A stretch of 64,000 bases of DNA from Oreocharis arfaki (lineage: Eukaryota; Chordata; Aves; Passeriformes; Paramythiidae), in assembly GCA_013398015.1 (NCBI GenBank), contig VZRR01012437.1, positions 187,804 through 251,803 of the forward strand. Direction: 5' to 3'. A model generated the notes under the pieces. It saw only the letters and a program-made list of their open reading frames with translations. It had not been told where the DNA came from and did no database searches. Position 1 is the first letter of the stretch, and the number at the start of each line of letters is the position of its first letter. Positions 10,301-24,336 of this stretch are shown in pieces. The translations under genes and the position numbers were made by a program.

Positions 10301-13300
10301 TGTTTTTATCAATTTAGTTGCCAAAAACTTACAATGATTTCCTGTCCCTGTTAACTCCCTCACAACAAATAGAATCTGTTCAAATAGACTGTAATATTAA
10401 TGGGGGGTATGTTTTTTGGATATTCTATAAAGCCATTCTCTCATGGCCTTTGGAGGGCTTAGAGGAGGTACTTCATATTTATATTGGTAGGCATCTAGAC
10501 TTATACTTTCAGAACACACTTTTCCAGTTATAGGAGGAAAAACCTGGCCAAGATAATTGCATCTTGTTTTCTGCCTCTTGTTAATCAGAATGCCAAGTTG
10601 CATTTCACAACAACTGCACCTTCTTACGCCTACCTTTTCTTCCTGGAGACCCTTAAAAACATTTCAGGTGCTTGGAAGTTTTTTAATGTTACGTCCTGAA
10701 ATTATTCACCTCTGTTGTCTTTCTTGGAGATTGTTAAAGAGTTGTAGTCCTTAACTGATGCATAGATAACCATGTCTTAACACAAGGAGGGGGAAAGAAG
10801 GAGGAGGCAGGAAAGAAAACTAGAGATGTTTCCCATGAGTCTGTTCAACCCTTTGACAGGATTTTGCTTCCACTTCAAAATAGTCTTCATCTCTAACCCA
10901 AGGAAATACTATGTTCAGTTCAAATACTTGCATTTGAAACTTCGGCCCAGTTAATTTCATTGATTAGTTCCTGCAGTTTCTCAGATACCAATAGGAGCTT
11001 TGCACTTACTCTTTCACCTACTGGCTTACCGATTTTTCAGGCAAAGGTTCTTTTCTACACCCAGCACCTCTATAAGGAGGTCTTCTAGCTCTGTCCTTGT
11101 CAAAATTGTTTCAAAACCATTGTGGTTTATTACATCCTTTTTGCTTGGTAAAGAAATCTTCAACTATTACAAAAGCATCCAGATTAGCCAAAATTAGTAG
11201 CAGTATCTGTTCAAGTTAGGTCTACGTAATGGTTGTACAAAATTCATTAAAAATGGAAATTGTTTAACCTTCCTAGTACTGATAATCTCATAATGCACTG
11301 ATACTTAAATCTGAAAGGACTAGTTGCATGCTAATCATGATGGTAACAAAGACAGTTCCATAGATTGTTGTACTGTCCTCACACTGGGAGTCATTTACAT
11401 AGAATACTGTACTTCAGTGCCAAGTATTATATTGCAAAGTTAAAAAGGAAGGTTTGCTGTATGCCAAGGTTTTATCAGTCCTCAACCAAAATGGTGTACT
11501 ACATTGTCATGGAAAATGTTCTTAAACCCTATCTCTGGTTTTCCTCCTTCGTCCATGCAAGGAATTTCATCAGTGTGTTAGTTCAGACATTCCTCTGCGT
11601 AAGTAACGTGGATGATGCCGAGGGCAGATTCACATGATCCAAGGAGGTGGTCACTGAGTAACTACCTGCTGTTAGGTGCTCTTTTGGTTACGTTCTGAAT
11701 TATATTGACATCTCACCCTGAAAGGTAAGAGAGAATATAAATGAAGCCTAGCTAAGATCTGCTATAGACCTAAATCTGATATACAGGGAGTATTAAGCCT
11801 GCAGCTCAGAGGAGGATAATCCTTTCTGTTCAAGTGTTGTGCAGTGAGCATCAGGTGGCCTGTGGAGACTCTTGCACAAGGCCTGGTAGGGAGAAGCGCT
11901 CCGAGAGAGAGAGGAGGGATAGATAACATTTATTTCACATTCTGTAGGGCAGTAGGATTTAGCTGCAGTGGCTCATGATGATAACACAGGCAGACAAACT
12001 ATGTATGTCATGTTTAAACCTGTTTCTTGGTCTCCTCCACCAAGTCAAGAACTAAACAAGCTCTGCAAACCTGCAACCTAAAGATGAACAAATCTTGTGT
12101 CTCCCTGCTAGTTCTCCTGTCACTGCTACCTCACTTAAGGGATAATGACGCCAGTTTTTCTGGGTATATACTACAGCCCTTATAAAGGTTTGGTAACCCA
12201 GGGTAGCTTTTTCTTTCTTTCGCTTCTGTTATCACCAACATTGTCAGTAGTCACTCATCTTTCCTCAACTGCCTACCAGTATTTCTCTGTAGTTGAAGGA
12301 CTCCTGAAGAAGCAGGTGTTAAATATAAATGATGTAAACAGTAACCCTGTTTCCAATGTGCAAGGGATTATTTCAATTTGTTAATAGGAACTTGGTTTCC
12401 ACTACTATCCAATAATTTTTCTTAAAACTGATTTTATGTTTGAAGCTATCTTCTTTCAGCTGGTTAGCTGGTATTTTTTTCAAACAGTGCTTTGGAAAAA
12501 TGTACCTGTTTTGAAGTGATCTGCTGTTCTGGACTGAATATTGACTGGAAAGAGTTTCTGGGGGCGGGGCATAGCAGGTGACATAGCAGGTCGATTCTGT
12601 TAAATCCTGATTTAATTGGTGCAATTAACTCTACTGAGAGGCTTATATGTCTGAATGTTGAGGAAACCTGGTAATTTCTCATTATGAAAGTCTTACAGAC
12701 TTGCTTTTCGAAGAATTGGGGACATTTGGGCACATTAAATCCCATCTAATGTGTTGGGTCCTTTTACTGTTAATGGCATTCTGGCATAAATCACATTTAT
12801 TCTTTGGGAAACAGTATTTCTGGCATATAGTAAAAATTTCACAAGATGATTGATTGTCTAACATCTTAAGGAATCAAATTTTGTTCCATTTTCAAAGAGA
12901 AAAAAATGGAAAATATTTCCTAACCCATTTGAAATTAACTTTAAAGATAAGCAACATCTGCTGAGGCTTAAATTACTTAGCCTTATGTTTCATAAAAGAT
13001 GTCACCAGCTAGAACTCTGCTTGACAATATTTTAAGCATGACAGTTAACAACCTGGTTAAAACACATGAGTTTTGTCATTTTTATTAGGTTTGAAATGTA
13101 CTTTGGCTTTTAGTTCACCAAACAAACCTAAATTGTGTGTGGACCAATGTCTGCATTTAATGTCATACAGGGAGTTTCTCCATCCCTCTCATGTGGCGTT
13201 AAGGAAACATAGTCAATTTCTCCAGTCTATAAGCAACCAAATATTTTAAAATACAATTTCAAAACAAAATCACTGTATAAACTTGATTTTCTCACAGGCT

Positions 13301-16300
13301 ATTTTACTCAAATTAACTGGGGATGTGTGTATATACATATATATAAAATTATTAAAAGATATAATTGACTTTTTAATCTTACTAATATAATTTATAATTT
13401 GACTTCTTGCCTAATTTATTTAAAAACTCCTAGTTATTGTGAAAACAGTAAAATCCATGCATGCTGTATCATTGCATGAGGATCTGACTCTGTTTATTAT
13501 TTATTGGCTCCTAAGCTCATGCAGCAGGGTGGGAGTGAAGCCTACTTTCCAAGAAGTTAAGATAACAATCATAAACCCATGAGCAGTGGAGGAACTTTGA
13601 AGAGACCAGAAGCAGAACAGAGTTTCTTGCGTAAGTTCAGCAGATATTTGTAAAGTTAATCCTGTGGAATGAAGTTGGGAGAGTGGATTACAATTTCTCA
13701 ATGTCAGTTGACAGGTAAGGATTCACTTCTCTCTAACAGGCATCACTTGGGAATAACCTGTTTACAGCCACCACTTGAGAATTTTGGCTTTAAGTTTCAG
13801 TTGCTTTAGTGTTGCTGTTACTAAAATAGCACAAACAGTAACAATCTCTCATGGGCACAGTGAAATGCAAATCTGTTGACTAAGGTTTAGCCTGCTGTTG
13901 CAGTGATGCAGCAATGAGATCAAGGATTAAATACTTTCAGATGCTCAGGCAGTAGTTGGTAAAGAAATGCTCAATCAGTTTGCTGGTGTTCAGGTCACAA
14001 GTGTAAGTCAGATTAACAGAAAAGAAGTGGGAAAAATCTATCCTCTCTAACAGCTGGCAGGGCTTTTGTAAGACTTCCATGTAGGTGGCCTTCCTGCAAT
14101 GTCCTACAGCAGCAGAGTCCTGTCAGCTGCTATTAGGTAACCGGGGCAGATTTTGCATCTCTCAGCAGTGCTGTCCCACACCAGCCTCCAAAAGTGTTTA
14201 ATAGCTTGAATTAGTTGAAATCATTTAGTGAAGACTGATGTCTCAGGGGCAAAGTCAGTCTGGGACTCCTAGGTGCAAAAAGATGACCTTTTACTTCATT
14301 GTTTACACAAACCAGCTCTTAGGATTCTGCAGTAATGATTAGTACCCCATGTAGGCACAGCTGTAGCACAGTACAGATCTTGCAGAGATCCAGTGGGTAA
14401 GTGGGCATTGACACTGGATTTTGGTACATCAAAAATTATTAAGGTCATGCGGGTGTTGGGCAATTTCCTTTATTTCCAGAGGTCAGCAGCTTTGTAGAAT
14501 AAAAAGCAAAGAATAAAAACCAGAATGTCTGGAACCACCCACAAAATACCATTAATGCCAATTTATATAATTCCAGCATTAGCACCAGGAGTAATTGGGT
14601 CCTTCAGATGAACTAGTTACAGATTCAGTGCTAATCTCCACTTCCTTAATTATTGCTAAGTTTCTCAAAATAGTAGTAAAATTATTTCTTAATAGTATGT
14701 ATTACTTTAATATAATGCTTGTATATTGCCAAAGCACTGCTGAAGTAATTTTATAACTATAGCATCATGACCTTGTTTAGGTACTTAAAGGCTACAACAG
14801 GAACTATTTGGTGGTTCACTGTTTTAGTGTTTGCCAAGAATTAACTCTTAGCCAATTTTCTAATGGCTGTTTTTCCAGTAGTTAAAAACCTGCTCATTTT
14901 CTAAATGCCTAAAAGATATTTTTTTATTTTTAAAAGATAAAAACGTCCTTCACTAAGGACAGGTTTAAAACACAGATGTAGGAAAAAACCCACTTGAAGT
15001 CAGCGTATTGAAACTTGGTTTTTCTACGTACAGATCCTGGGGAGAAAAAGGTCTCATCTTCCCTCACATCAGCATCTGGCTCTACACTGACCCCAGTCCT
15101 TCTTCCCACATTTCGGTGATTGGACCTCGTTGTCCTTCCCCAGCAGCTGTCCAGCACTGAAGGTCCTGCTGAGCCCTATCTTGGTGAGGACAGTGGGTCT
15201 GAAGCAGAGCTCTTGCAGTGGGGAGCAGGCAGAGTGCTGGGGTGGCATGAGGCACACAGGGTTGTTCCTCTCTGTCCCTAAGGGATGCAGGGCCCCTGGA
15301 CCATGGAGCACAAGGGACAGTCAGTGTGTCCTAAGGGGCCATGGTTGGGAGCCACTGCAGAGCCTTCCCAGGGTGTTCCTCATTCCCTGAGCAGCTGGCA
15401 CAGACAAGCAGGCAGAGGGAGAAATACTTACGAGAAATGTTAATTTCATTTCTTAGTGGATTTAGGTGGATATCTTATTCTAGCTCCCTACTATGGTGAT
15501 ATGAATTCCAAAAAAGGCTATAGGATGGAATACAGCCTCTTCACAGGCTTTTTGGTGAAATGGAGCTTGAGCCATTCACATACATTAACAGACATTTACA
15601 GGGAACAATCAAAAAACCCTGAAATTGCAAACCAAGGCCAAGGGAAGAGATGGAGCCTGTGCAGTGCTTTTTGAGACAGCCCATCATTTTCTCAGACTGC
15701 AGAGTGGCAGGAGGGGGGTGTCATCAGATGTGTAGGATTGCACTCGTTCTGTGCAGACACTGTTCTGCATTGACATTTGTCAGCTCTAAGTCTGTCATAC
15801 TACCAGTAAATTTGGTTTGCAAATGTTTCCCCTCAAGCACTGCAAGATGTATCTGCCACATAAGTTGTGTAACATTAGTTCCCTCTTTGAAAATTCAATC
15901 CTTTTATTCTTGCTGATATTTTTTTTCTGTAGGTGACTGATGAAGAAAGTCTCCCTTTCCAGTTAACAGCTGAAAAATTAAAAGCCGCATTACAGAAACT
16001 AAAAAGCAGGTCTCAATAACACTTATCTCAGATTTTCATGCTTTCCTTATTATTTTGTAAGCAGCCTATGTTCTCAGCATTGAAGCACTTGTACTGTTTC
16101 ATCTCTGCAGCTTTTCAGTCTTGTGACCCAGGTGGCAGCAACTGTGAACTATGTGAACTATGGCAGCAAGAGCTGATTTTATATTTTGGGCACTGTAACA
16201 AAATGCAGAGAAACTCCCTGACTCGATTTTACTAAGCACAGTTCTCAACTTGTTTTTCAAGACCAAGTTTCTTTCTCTGTAGATTGTAATGGAATTCAAA

Positions 16301-18420
16301 GTTTTGTAAACAAGATATTGTTCTGACCCTGAGAAGAGATAATATGCTACTGTAACAACCTACTTGGATATTTAAAGAAACATGTGTAATGTGATTTTGA
16401 TAAGGGTTCTTCTTTGTTGCAGCTAACAAGAAAACGTCAACAAACAAAAATTTCTAAATGTAATTTTTCCAGAGTTTAGGAAACTTCATTAGCTCAAAAC
16501 ACGTAGCATGATCAGTGATTCTATTCTGATTGGGACTGCATTACTGAGAACATTTTTGCTTGTCACATCCAATTTTTTCCCATGTTCTTCTCTGTACTTT
16601 AAACTGCTTTTCTTCTCCGTGGAAATGTTTGGCTTCATGAATGTCCACAAAATAGTGCTGGCTAGTATTTCTGGCTAAAATGTTTCCTGATTTCATTGTC
16701 TTGATATTCATGATCTGCACATTGGATGGAGAATTATAAATGCACTCACAGCTGTTTGTGAAAGATCCAATAGTGGCAGCACAGGCAAAACAGTAAAACA
16801 TTTTACCAAAGATGTGGTGATGATGGATGGTGGTGATGTTTCAAAACATGAAGCAAGACAGACTTCTTGTGTCCTCTTCCAAGAGAGAAAACAAGGTTTA
16901 ACAACAGATAGAGCATATTGTTACAAGGACGGTCACTTATAAAGCTGCTTCCAGATGACATATAAAAATGTGGGTATTTTGGATACACACAAATGTGTGC
17001 ATAACATTTTTTTTACCTATATTGAAGTTGTCCTAATTATCTAATTGCTTGATCTGTGTGGTGCCTGTGTTTAGACACTGTCTGTGCCTTTGTCAGACCG
17101 TGGGAGCCTGAGCAGTCAGACCTTTCCTGTTTGATCGTAGCAGAGGGAGGCAGCTTGAATCCCGGCTGTCCCTGTGGCTGTCAGGCCAGACCACAGACCA
17201 AATTAACTGTCTAGAGATCTCCATGTGTTTTTCAGCTTTCTAGAGCTGAAAATGTTCTCATTAATAATATTATAGACCGGTTCTTTGGGTATATGCAGTA
17301 TCATAAATAGCTGGAGGAACTAGGCTAGAAAAGCAATTGAGAAACTGCCATGCCACAGCAGCTGATTCTGTGAAAAATAAATAATGCCTCAGTCACCATT
17401 TTCTGCTTAGGATACATCAGAGGTCACATACACTAAATATACTCTTGTGCAAGGAGTGCTGTAAAACAGCTGTTTGTGATGTCATCTTCTTTTAATAGTA
17501 CCTGTTTTCAGGTATTTTCTTCTTGTAGCCGGAATCAAAGGCAATACACTGGAAGTTCACTGCTTGTGAAGGTCTTCCTCACAGCAACCATTAACACTCA
17601 AAGATATTTCACATAGCAGGGCAAGTAAATATCAGGGCGTCCTCATCAGTGAACTTTTATTTCCTGGTGTTCCTTGGGAGTTGTCATTGCAAATAATGTC
17701 ATTTGTGGGAATCTTGAGTGGAGTGAGAATGTGCAGTGAGTGAGGTTTTCTAAACATTAAAAATGTGGAAACAAAACATAGTTATTTAATTTCAAGTTCA
17801 TCTCGAGCATGAAGTAATACTGCAACTCCTCATGTTGATACATTTAAAGTCTTCAAAGCTTGTGCTATAGTTGTGCATATTACAATATATTATGGACAGC
17901 ATATTTTAATCAGAATACTGAAAGTACTGAATAAGGTGATATTCAAATTTTGCTGAACTTTTGTAGCTGGCCAAATGTTTTTGTATATTCATGAGCTCTG
18001 TCTAAACATATACATCTCTCAAACATTTGATACATCTTTTCATATATGCATGCTCAGAGCTAAGGAAGCATTTATTTTTGGCTTCTGGACTCCCTTTCAG
18101 ATTATTTTTTGTGCCTGTATTCACTGGATAGTATTTTCATACATTAACTATTAAAAAAGCCTGTAATGTATACTCAATTGATAGCAGTGCATGGGGACTT
18201 TTTTTGCTTTGTTTTTGATTTGTTTTATTTTAAGTATTTGCAGAATTAATTCCCTGTTTGCTCCACTATTTAGGTTTGGTAAGAGAAAACTAGAACTTCA
18301 AAATTAAGAGAGTGCTGCTATAGGGGCTCAGTAGGAAGACTGTCTGGCTGTGGATCCCTCTACTTTCGATAAATACTTTTATCCAGTATTCAGTCACATC
18401 AGTAAGCTTTCCTCCCCAGC
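10301..18420. other. Intergenic stretch between PEX1 and GATAD1 3' ends
   Basis: I find no conserved gene here. Open frames are short and lack protein-like composition. Features worth noting are a short (TA)-rich tract at about 13328-13350 and the exon-like ORF at 15933-16019. Part of the region could be an alternative PEX1 3'UTR or a non-coding transcript, but nothing in the sequence shows this directly. Confidence 0.6.
15933..16019 (+). other. Orphan exon-like ORF with strong splice acceptor
   Basis: A pyrimidine tract and CTGTAG (ending 15932), with a branch-point-like TGCTGAT just upstream, precede a 28-codon frame ending in TAA at 16017-16019. Only phase 0 is open; the other two phases hit TGA at once. 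The peptide is polar and helix-prone, with the core LTAEKLKAALQKLKSR. I do not recognise the family and see no partner exon. It could be a last exon of an unknown transcript, a decayed gene fragment or chance. Confidence 0.3.
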
Positions 18421-18424
18421 CAAG

Positions 18425-18600
18425 TCATGTCTATTGCACGCTGAACAGTCCCAGCTCCCACCCTCTCCTTGTATTTCTGACAACTCCTTGTATTTCCAGT
18501 GTCTTAATCACTGGTGAGGCCCTTCACTGGACTTGGTCAGTATGTCCATGCCTTGTACTGGACAGCCCAGAGTCGGTGCCCCGGCACTGCAGGTGTGTGC
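18425..18600 (-). mobile_element. CR1 LINE fragment, diverged
   Basis: It matches the usual reverse-complement CR1 text: GCTGAACAGTCCCAGCTC, then GGACTTGGTCAGTATGTCC and TTGTACTGGACAGCCCAGAG. The copy is old and lacks both ends. Limits are approximate. Confidence 0.7.
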
Positions 18601-21600
18601 ACAAATGCTGTGGAGAGAGAGCTGTGGTGTTCAACATATTCATCTGACCACGACAGGGACTGAGCAGTCAAACAGCACCAACAGCAAAAAACCCCTCCTG
18701 ACTAAGCTTTTCAGGCCTGTAAAAAACAAAGGTTGGTAATAAAACACTACAGAAGACCTTCACAAAACTTGACTGTACTTGGCAGATGAAACGTCTTGTT
18801 AGATAAAAGGAAAGAAAAAACGTGATAGGGCCTAGTGCTCGTTAGTCTTCAGTGATGATCCCCCAAGAAACACCAGCCTGTTGTTAAGAGGAATTTGAAT
18901 GTTAGAAATTATTAGAGAAGAAACAGAGACTTCAGAAAGCATTCTTTCAAAAAACCCCTTGCTGTTCCTGCATGTGTGTTGTTAAACGTTATGTGCTGTT
19001 TCCATCCCATTGCATCAGAGCATAGAGCAGGGCTGGGGAAGTCAGAAACAAACAGCCTATCACATGTGCCACTCCTTTATGGCAGGAATCTGAATGGGTA
19101 AAACCAAATTGATAAGAGAATTTTTAAACAGATTTTTCCCAGACCTTGCACTGACTTTTCCACTAATTTTCTAGGAGACATTTTTACTTTTTTCTACTTT
19201 TGACCTTTGCATCAAAAATACTGTTGGTCACTAAAAGCCGAGGTGGATGTTTCTTTTCTGATGGTCTCAATTTTTTCAGGAGCTGCTGGGTTAAGCTTGA
19301 CTAGAAAGCCTACCAAGGAAATACATTGCACTGTGTGTCCCTGTCATTGTCCCACAGTATTTGTTTCTATGTATAGCCTTACAGGGATATGCTAAGTTTC
19401 AACATACCATTTCCACTTATCTCACCAAGGGAGAAATTAAGCCATGGGCTGGCTCTGCAAACTCTGCAGGCATGAAGTGGTTGCTTTCAGTTTTGTTTTG
19501 GCCAGCAATAAATGCTGAAGCTACTTCCATTTCCTCCACAGTTTGCAATCGGCTTCTCATGAATGAAGAGACAAATCTTTTACCTTGCCTAGCAGTGGTC
19601 TGTTATGACACAGTTTAGAAAAAGAGCCCCAAGAATGCTCTGAGAAACTCCTTGAGGAAGATTCTGCATGTAGATTCCCACAATTTGGGAAACATACTTG
19701 AGAAGGGCACACAGATTGAAAGGACAGGTTACCCTTTGCTTTAATTCTTGATGGCCTACTGAAATCTCGGCTTGGGAGAGAAGAGGTTCCCAAATTCTGC
19801 TTACAGAATTCAGATTCACTGCCACAAGCAGCCTTACAATGTAATTTTATACATAAATAACCTAACTGGAAAGAAAGGGAACATCGACTGTGTGATACTA
19901 CATGCACTGAAAAAGATTATCAAGGGTTTGACCATCTGAAGACAATATTCCTACTGAAGTCCCCTAGAGGAAGATTTGTGTTAAGAGAAAAAATACAATG
20001 TGTGTTTTGAACCTGGATCAGTTGACAGAGCCAGTTTACAACAGGGTACTCTACACTGAGAAAGGCAGAGAGGTGTGATGATTTTCAGCAAAGAAGTGGA
20101 CACAATGGCCATAGACACTGATGAAGTGTAGGAAGACAGCTGGAACTACTGAATGCAATTTTGCCCCTAGACTGCTTCATCAGGAAAGAGGAACACTCCT
20201 GCTCTGTTCTCCCTAAATGAAGGAGTTCAGAAGATTTTGCAGGAGTACAAATTGCCATATGTAAGCAGATGCCTGGGTTTGCTGTTCTCAGTCTAAATGC
20301 CCTGCACAGGATAATCTTGGTATTTTCAGGTTAAAACAACCTTCCTATCAAAACCAGATTCCAGTAATACTTCTGTTTCATTAAATAGACATCGAAGCAC
20401 TTAAGCATTTCATAAAGATGCATGAACCACCTGGAGATGTTGTCCATGAAGCCGTTCTTGTGATTGAAACTACCAAAATAGAAAAAAAAAATAACCTCAC
20501 TGAAGCTGAAAGCCAAATTCAAGAATAACAAATCACCAACTAGAAGGGCAGAGTAAAAAAAAAAATGCAATCTTCCTGAAGGTAAGCGTGACTGTGTGGG
20601 TGGAACAACTGCCAAAAACAAAATCCTGCTGTCAACGATCACAAGATTCTGTAGTGGAGAGCACACAAAAAGAACTATTAACAACTATTAACTATTGTAA
20701 AAGTCTTTCTGCTTGGGAACACAATGCTCATCTTCCATAATTTTGGAGGTATGTAGTCTCCTATCTAACAGATGTACCAATTCTGTAAGAAAATAGAATA
20801 AAATTCTAATTTTTTTGTCTTTTTAATTCAGTAACTGTAAAAAGCAGTTGAAACTTCAATACTACACCTATCAATATTTTTGTTCTCAGTTCTGTAAGAC
20901 CTTTTAAGGCCTTTATTAATCATACTATACAATGTAACACCAACCACAATAAATGTACTCTTTGCTTGTATAATATTAAAGTTGAAGGCTGCATTACACG
21001 AAAGCAAAGCTATTGGATTGGCTTGGATGCCACACTGTGTGTGAATCCAGACTCTGCCAGGATGACTGAGATGACTGTCACGTAGCACAGCACAGCAGCA
21101 AGAGAGGAACCCCAGCCTCATTTTAGAAGGAGGCCAAGGAGCCACATGCTTATTTATTCATTGTGTTTGCATCACACTTTCCCAGAAAGTATTCTGCTCC
21201 CAACAAAGCCATTGCCCAAATATAAACCCTTCTCCAGTACGTTGTTTTGGTACAGTAAAGTTCAGGTGAAAGTTAAGGGCTACTCCCACAGATTTCGTGC
21301 AATGTGTGCCTCAGGGCACAGGCCACATGTGTATGTGCTACTCAGTATTTTATGTATGCTCTGTGCCTTTTATGTGTCTTTAGCTCTTGGCTAGTTTTAT
21401 TAACACGTTCCAACTTTACAACTAAAATGCCATAATGAAAGTGACTGTTGGCTGGTCACAAAACTCTGAAGCTTAACACAAGGCCATAAATTAAGCAGTA
21501 GTGTATCCACTCACAGTCCAGTGATGCAAGTATGAAACCTACCTACATTTTGGCAAGCTAGAAGGCAGAAATGGGTTAGCTCAGCTCCCTCAGCTGCAGA

Positions 21601-22290
21601 GCACCAAAGCCTGTCCCCATGGGATCCTCTGATACCCATTCTGCTGTTAAGCCCATGTTGCAGGTCTTCCTTTTGTCCTTCATTTTCCTAATACGAGAGA
21701 GATGAGGAATTTTCAAAGATATTGTTCTCAGAGGTCCCATTCTTCAGCTATCTCCATCCATAAGAAGCTGTCTGGAGAGTCAGTCATTTTCCCTGTGTTA
21801 CTGGGTGATGTTCTGAACACAAGAAAAACAGGACAGTGCAACCATTCAAATACCTATAAATAAAGTTATAACATGTTAGTAACAGTCATTGCCTGCAGAT
21901 CCACTCTCTTTTAAGACCTTACAATCAGAATTCTTGCTCATTTGAATTATTTTTGAACATTTCCCAGTGTAGTAAATCTAAAATAAAAATACTTAGTGTT
22001 TACTAAGGGAGGTTGTTCCATAGCTCTCTGAAAAAAAGGTATTTTTGTCTGTTTAGACTGTAGTTGGAAGTATAATACTTGATCCACCAGCACCACAAAA
22101 TGTTAGAATGGTGTATTCTGATGAAAAATGAATTGTCCCTTTTATATTACAATTTATTGACAAATTAGGCAAATGGCAAGCAAGTACTTTTCATTTGGTA
22201 TAACTTCTAGGAATTCAAAAAAGCAAAACAATGGAAGCATTGTTTTCTTCCTTATTCCTATGAGGATTTGACAAGGAAAGCAGCTAAGCT
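18601..22290. other. Intergenic or distal GATAD1 3'UTR
   Basis: No exon is supported. Minus-strand frames of 116-117 codons at 19557-19907 and 20331-20684 have no recognisable domains and no good splice context. Minus-strand AATAAA hexamers lie at 21153-21158 and 22153-22158 and could end a long GATAD1 3'UTR. Confidence 0.5.
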
Positions 22291-22291
22291 T

Positions 22292-22340
22292 CATTGGACT
22301 CAATGACCATAAAGGTCTTTTCTAACCTTGTTAATTCAGA
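22292..22340 (+). mobile_element. CR1 3' tail fragment
   Basis: The segment ATTGGACTCAATGACC, then AAAGGTCTTTTCTAACC and TTGTTAATTC, is the 3' end text of a CR1 copy (GGACTxGATGATC, then AGGTCxxTTCCAACC). Only about 50 bases remain. Confidence 0.65.
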
Positions 22341-22507
22341 TAAGGTAAAAGAGCCCGCAGAAGAGGAGAGGTCCACGGATTATGCTGAGGCAGCACAGGG
22401 ACTTTACAGTGATCCCCAGTGAAAACCTTGTAGACTGCAGAGAAAGGAAGGAAAACATTTGAGTCAAGGGAGTCACTCTGGTTACTGTAAATATAAGACT
22501 TGTTAGT

Positions 22508-24145
22508 TTTATTGTATTATTTTCTTGTAATGGTTAATAAAGAAATCAGAAAAAAAAGATCTTGAGGAATTGAAAGGAGAGAATGGAGACAAGTGAGATC
22601 ACCTTGGGATTCATTACTGCAACACACTGAACATGGGCACACATCTCATCTTTGTAAGCAATTGAGGATGAAGATCTAACTGTATTAGCAATCTACTGCT
22701 AATTTCTGAGCATTCTGAATTATTGACAGTATCCCTTAACTTTAGCATCTACTCCCTTAAGGCTGATTGTTCTTCCGAGGGCAGAACAGAGGCTGCAGGC
22801 TGAAACAAACAGATCTGGTTCCTGCCCTCACAGGTCCCACTGTATTAAAAGTTGTCAGTACCTGAGACTCAAGTATGTTACTCCTCGAATCAAAGCCTTT
22901 CATAAAGCTAGAACATAAGCCTAGTACAACTTTTTTATGCTTTCATACAATATCTTAAAGGTGATTTGGGGCTTCTGGGTGCTATGGTCATGAATGTTCA
23001 TACAAAGAACAAAACAACTGGAAAAGATCAGTACATTTAAATTTAAGGCCACTTACAGCTCTTATCCTTCACAGGCAGCAGGAACCACTAAGCCCTTGGA
23101 ATTCAGGCCATATGAGCCCATCTCACAGTGTTTGGAGCTGACTGGCTTGTAAAACATTTAGGGCAGAAAACTGTATTGGTATTTTAGTATGTGGCACTTC
23201 TCCCATTCTGCTATTTAAACATTTTCCTTGTTATGCTGACACTGTCAATACATAAAATGAGTTCTTATTTCCCTTACCAAACTTTTTTTTCATTTGAATT
23301 GCTTGACCATTTTTCTTCTTACCATCATTAATTGCGAAGACTGAAAAAACAATTTAAAATCAATTTTAAGAGACCAAGCTAACAGGCAAACAAATATTAA
23401 CAATGTGAAACTCAAATCATATGTCAGTGTTGGCTTGCTCAGGAAATGCAGATACATTTCTGCATGAGGATCCCAGGATGACAAATAACATTAATTTTCA
23501 AATTTGCATCGAATTGTCCAGGAAATTTATGCTCTTATTTAAATAAAGTTTAGCAGAAAGCTACACACGTAAGTCCATGTTTCAAATTCAGATGAACAAA
23601 ATTCCCTTAAAAGGTGACTGTCAGAGTCCCTCCTTGCAGATGAGGTTTTAGTCTGGAGAAATCCAAGTAGATCGCTCCTCTCCATGTAACAGAAAACTGT
23701 TAGCTGCATCACTGACCATTTTAGTGTTTAGGTGAAGCCACTCTTAAATTATTTAACAAGGAAATAAAAATGGCAGTCACAGTTATCTAAATTAAACAGT
23801 TATATAAAGTGCTGGATGATTATGTCTTTTGAACTCCTCTTCAGGAAAACAACTTAAAAAGTAGGAAGAATGAACACTAAAGGCAACTTTCAGAAGTCAA
23901 AGATGACATGAAACTTGTGGTTTTGTCCCAAGATGAGCAATAATGTCTGAAGAACAGAGCCCTGAAATGATGCATCAACTGGAATGAAAACTTCCACTTC
24001 AAAGATCTGCTATATCTAAAATAAATAAATACCATAATCCATAAAATAAACAGGCACATTTTATAATTTTTAAAACTTCTTGAACGGGGTTTACAAACTG
24101 GAGGATACACCCAAAATATCTAGTCCAAAGTATTCCTTAAAAAAA
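22508..24145 (-). other. GATAD1 3'UTR candidate
   Basis: The sequence directly downstream of the GATAD1 stop on the minus strand is AT-rich and non-coding. The first minus-strand AATAAA noticed is at 22508-22513, and alternatives lie further left. Mammalian GATAD1 has a long 3'UTR, as I recall, so several kilobases would not be surprising. The end is a guess. Confidence 0.4.
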
Positions 24146-24336
24146 TTATAAATTATTGGCTACAGTTTCTTTAATTGAGATTGCAGGAGTAGGTCCCACA
24201 TGAGTCCATATATAGCCCTTCTCTGGCCTTGTAGGAACGGTAGGGAAGGGAGATGATCGAGATTTGAAATATTCCGAAGGTGCATGACAAACAAATTCTA
24301 AATATTCCATTTTCCTTGGGAGATCTTCTTCTGGTC
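24146..24336 (-). CDS. GATAD1: GATAD1 exon 5 (last coding)
   Basis: It encodes PEEDLPRKMEYLEFVCHAPS through EYFKSRSSPFPTVPTRPEKG to ANNL and the stop. The minus-strand acceptor is a pyrimidine-rich stretch ending TCCTAG. The first two bases complete a Gly codon from exon 4. Confidence 0.97.

Noticed and set aside
19557..20684. Two minus-strand ORFs of 116-117 codons downstream of GATAD1
   Set aside because: They are random-looking, without domains or splice sites, and more likely 3'UTR or intergenic sequence.
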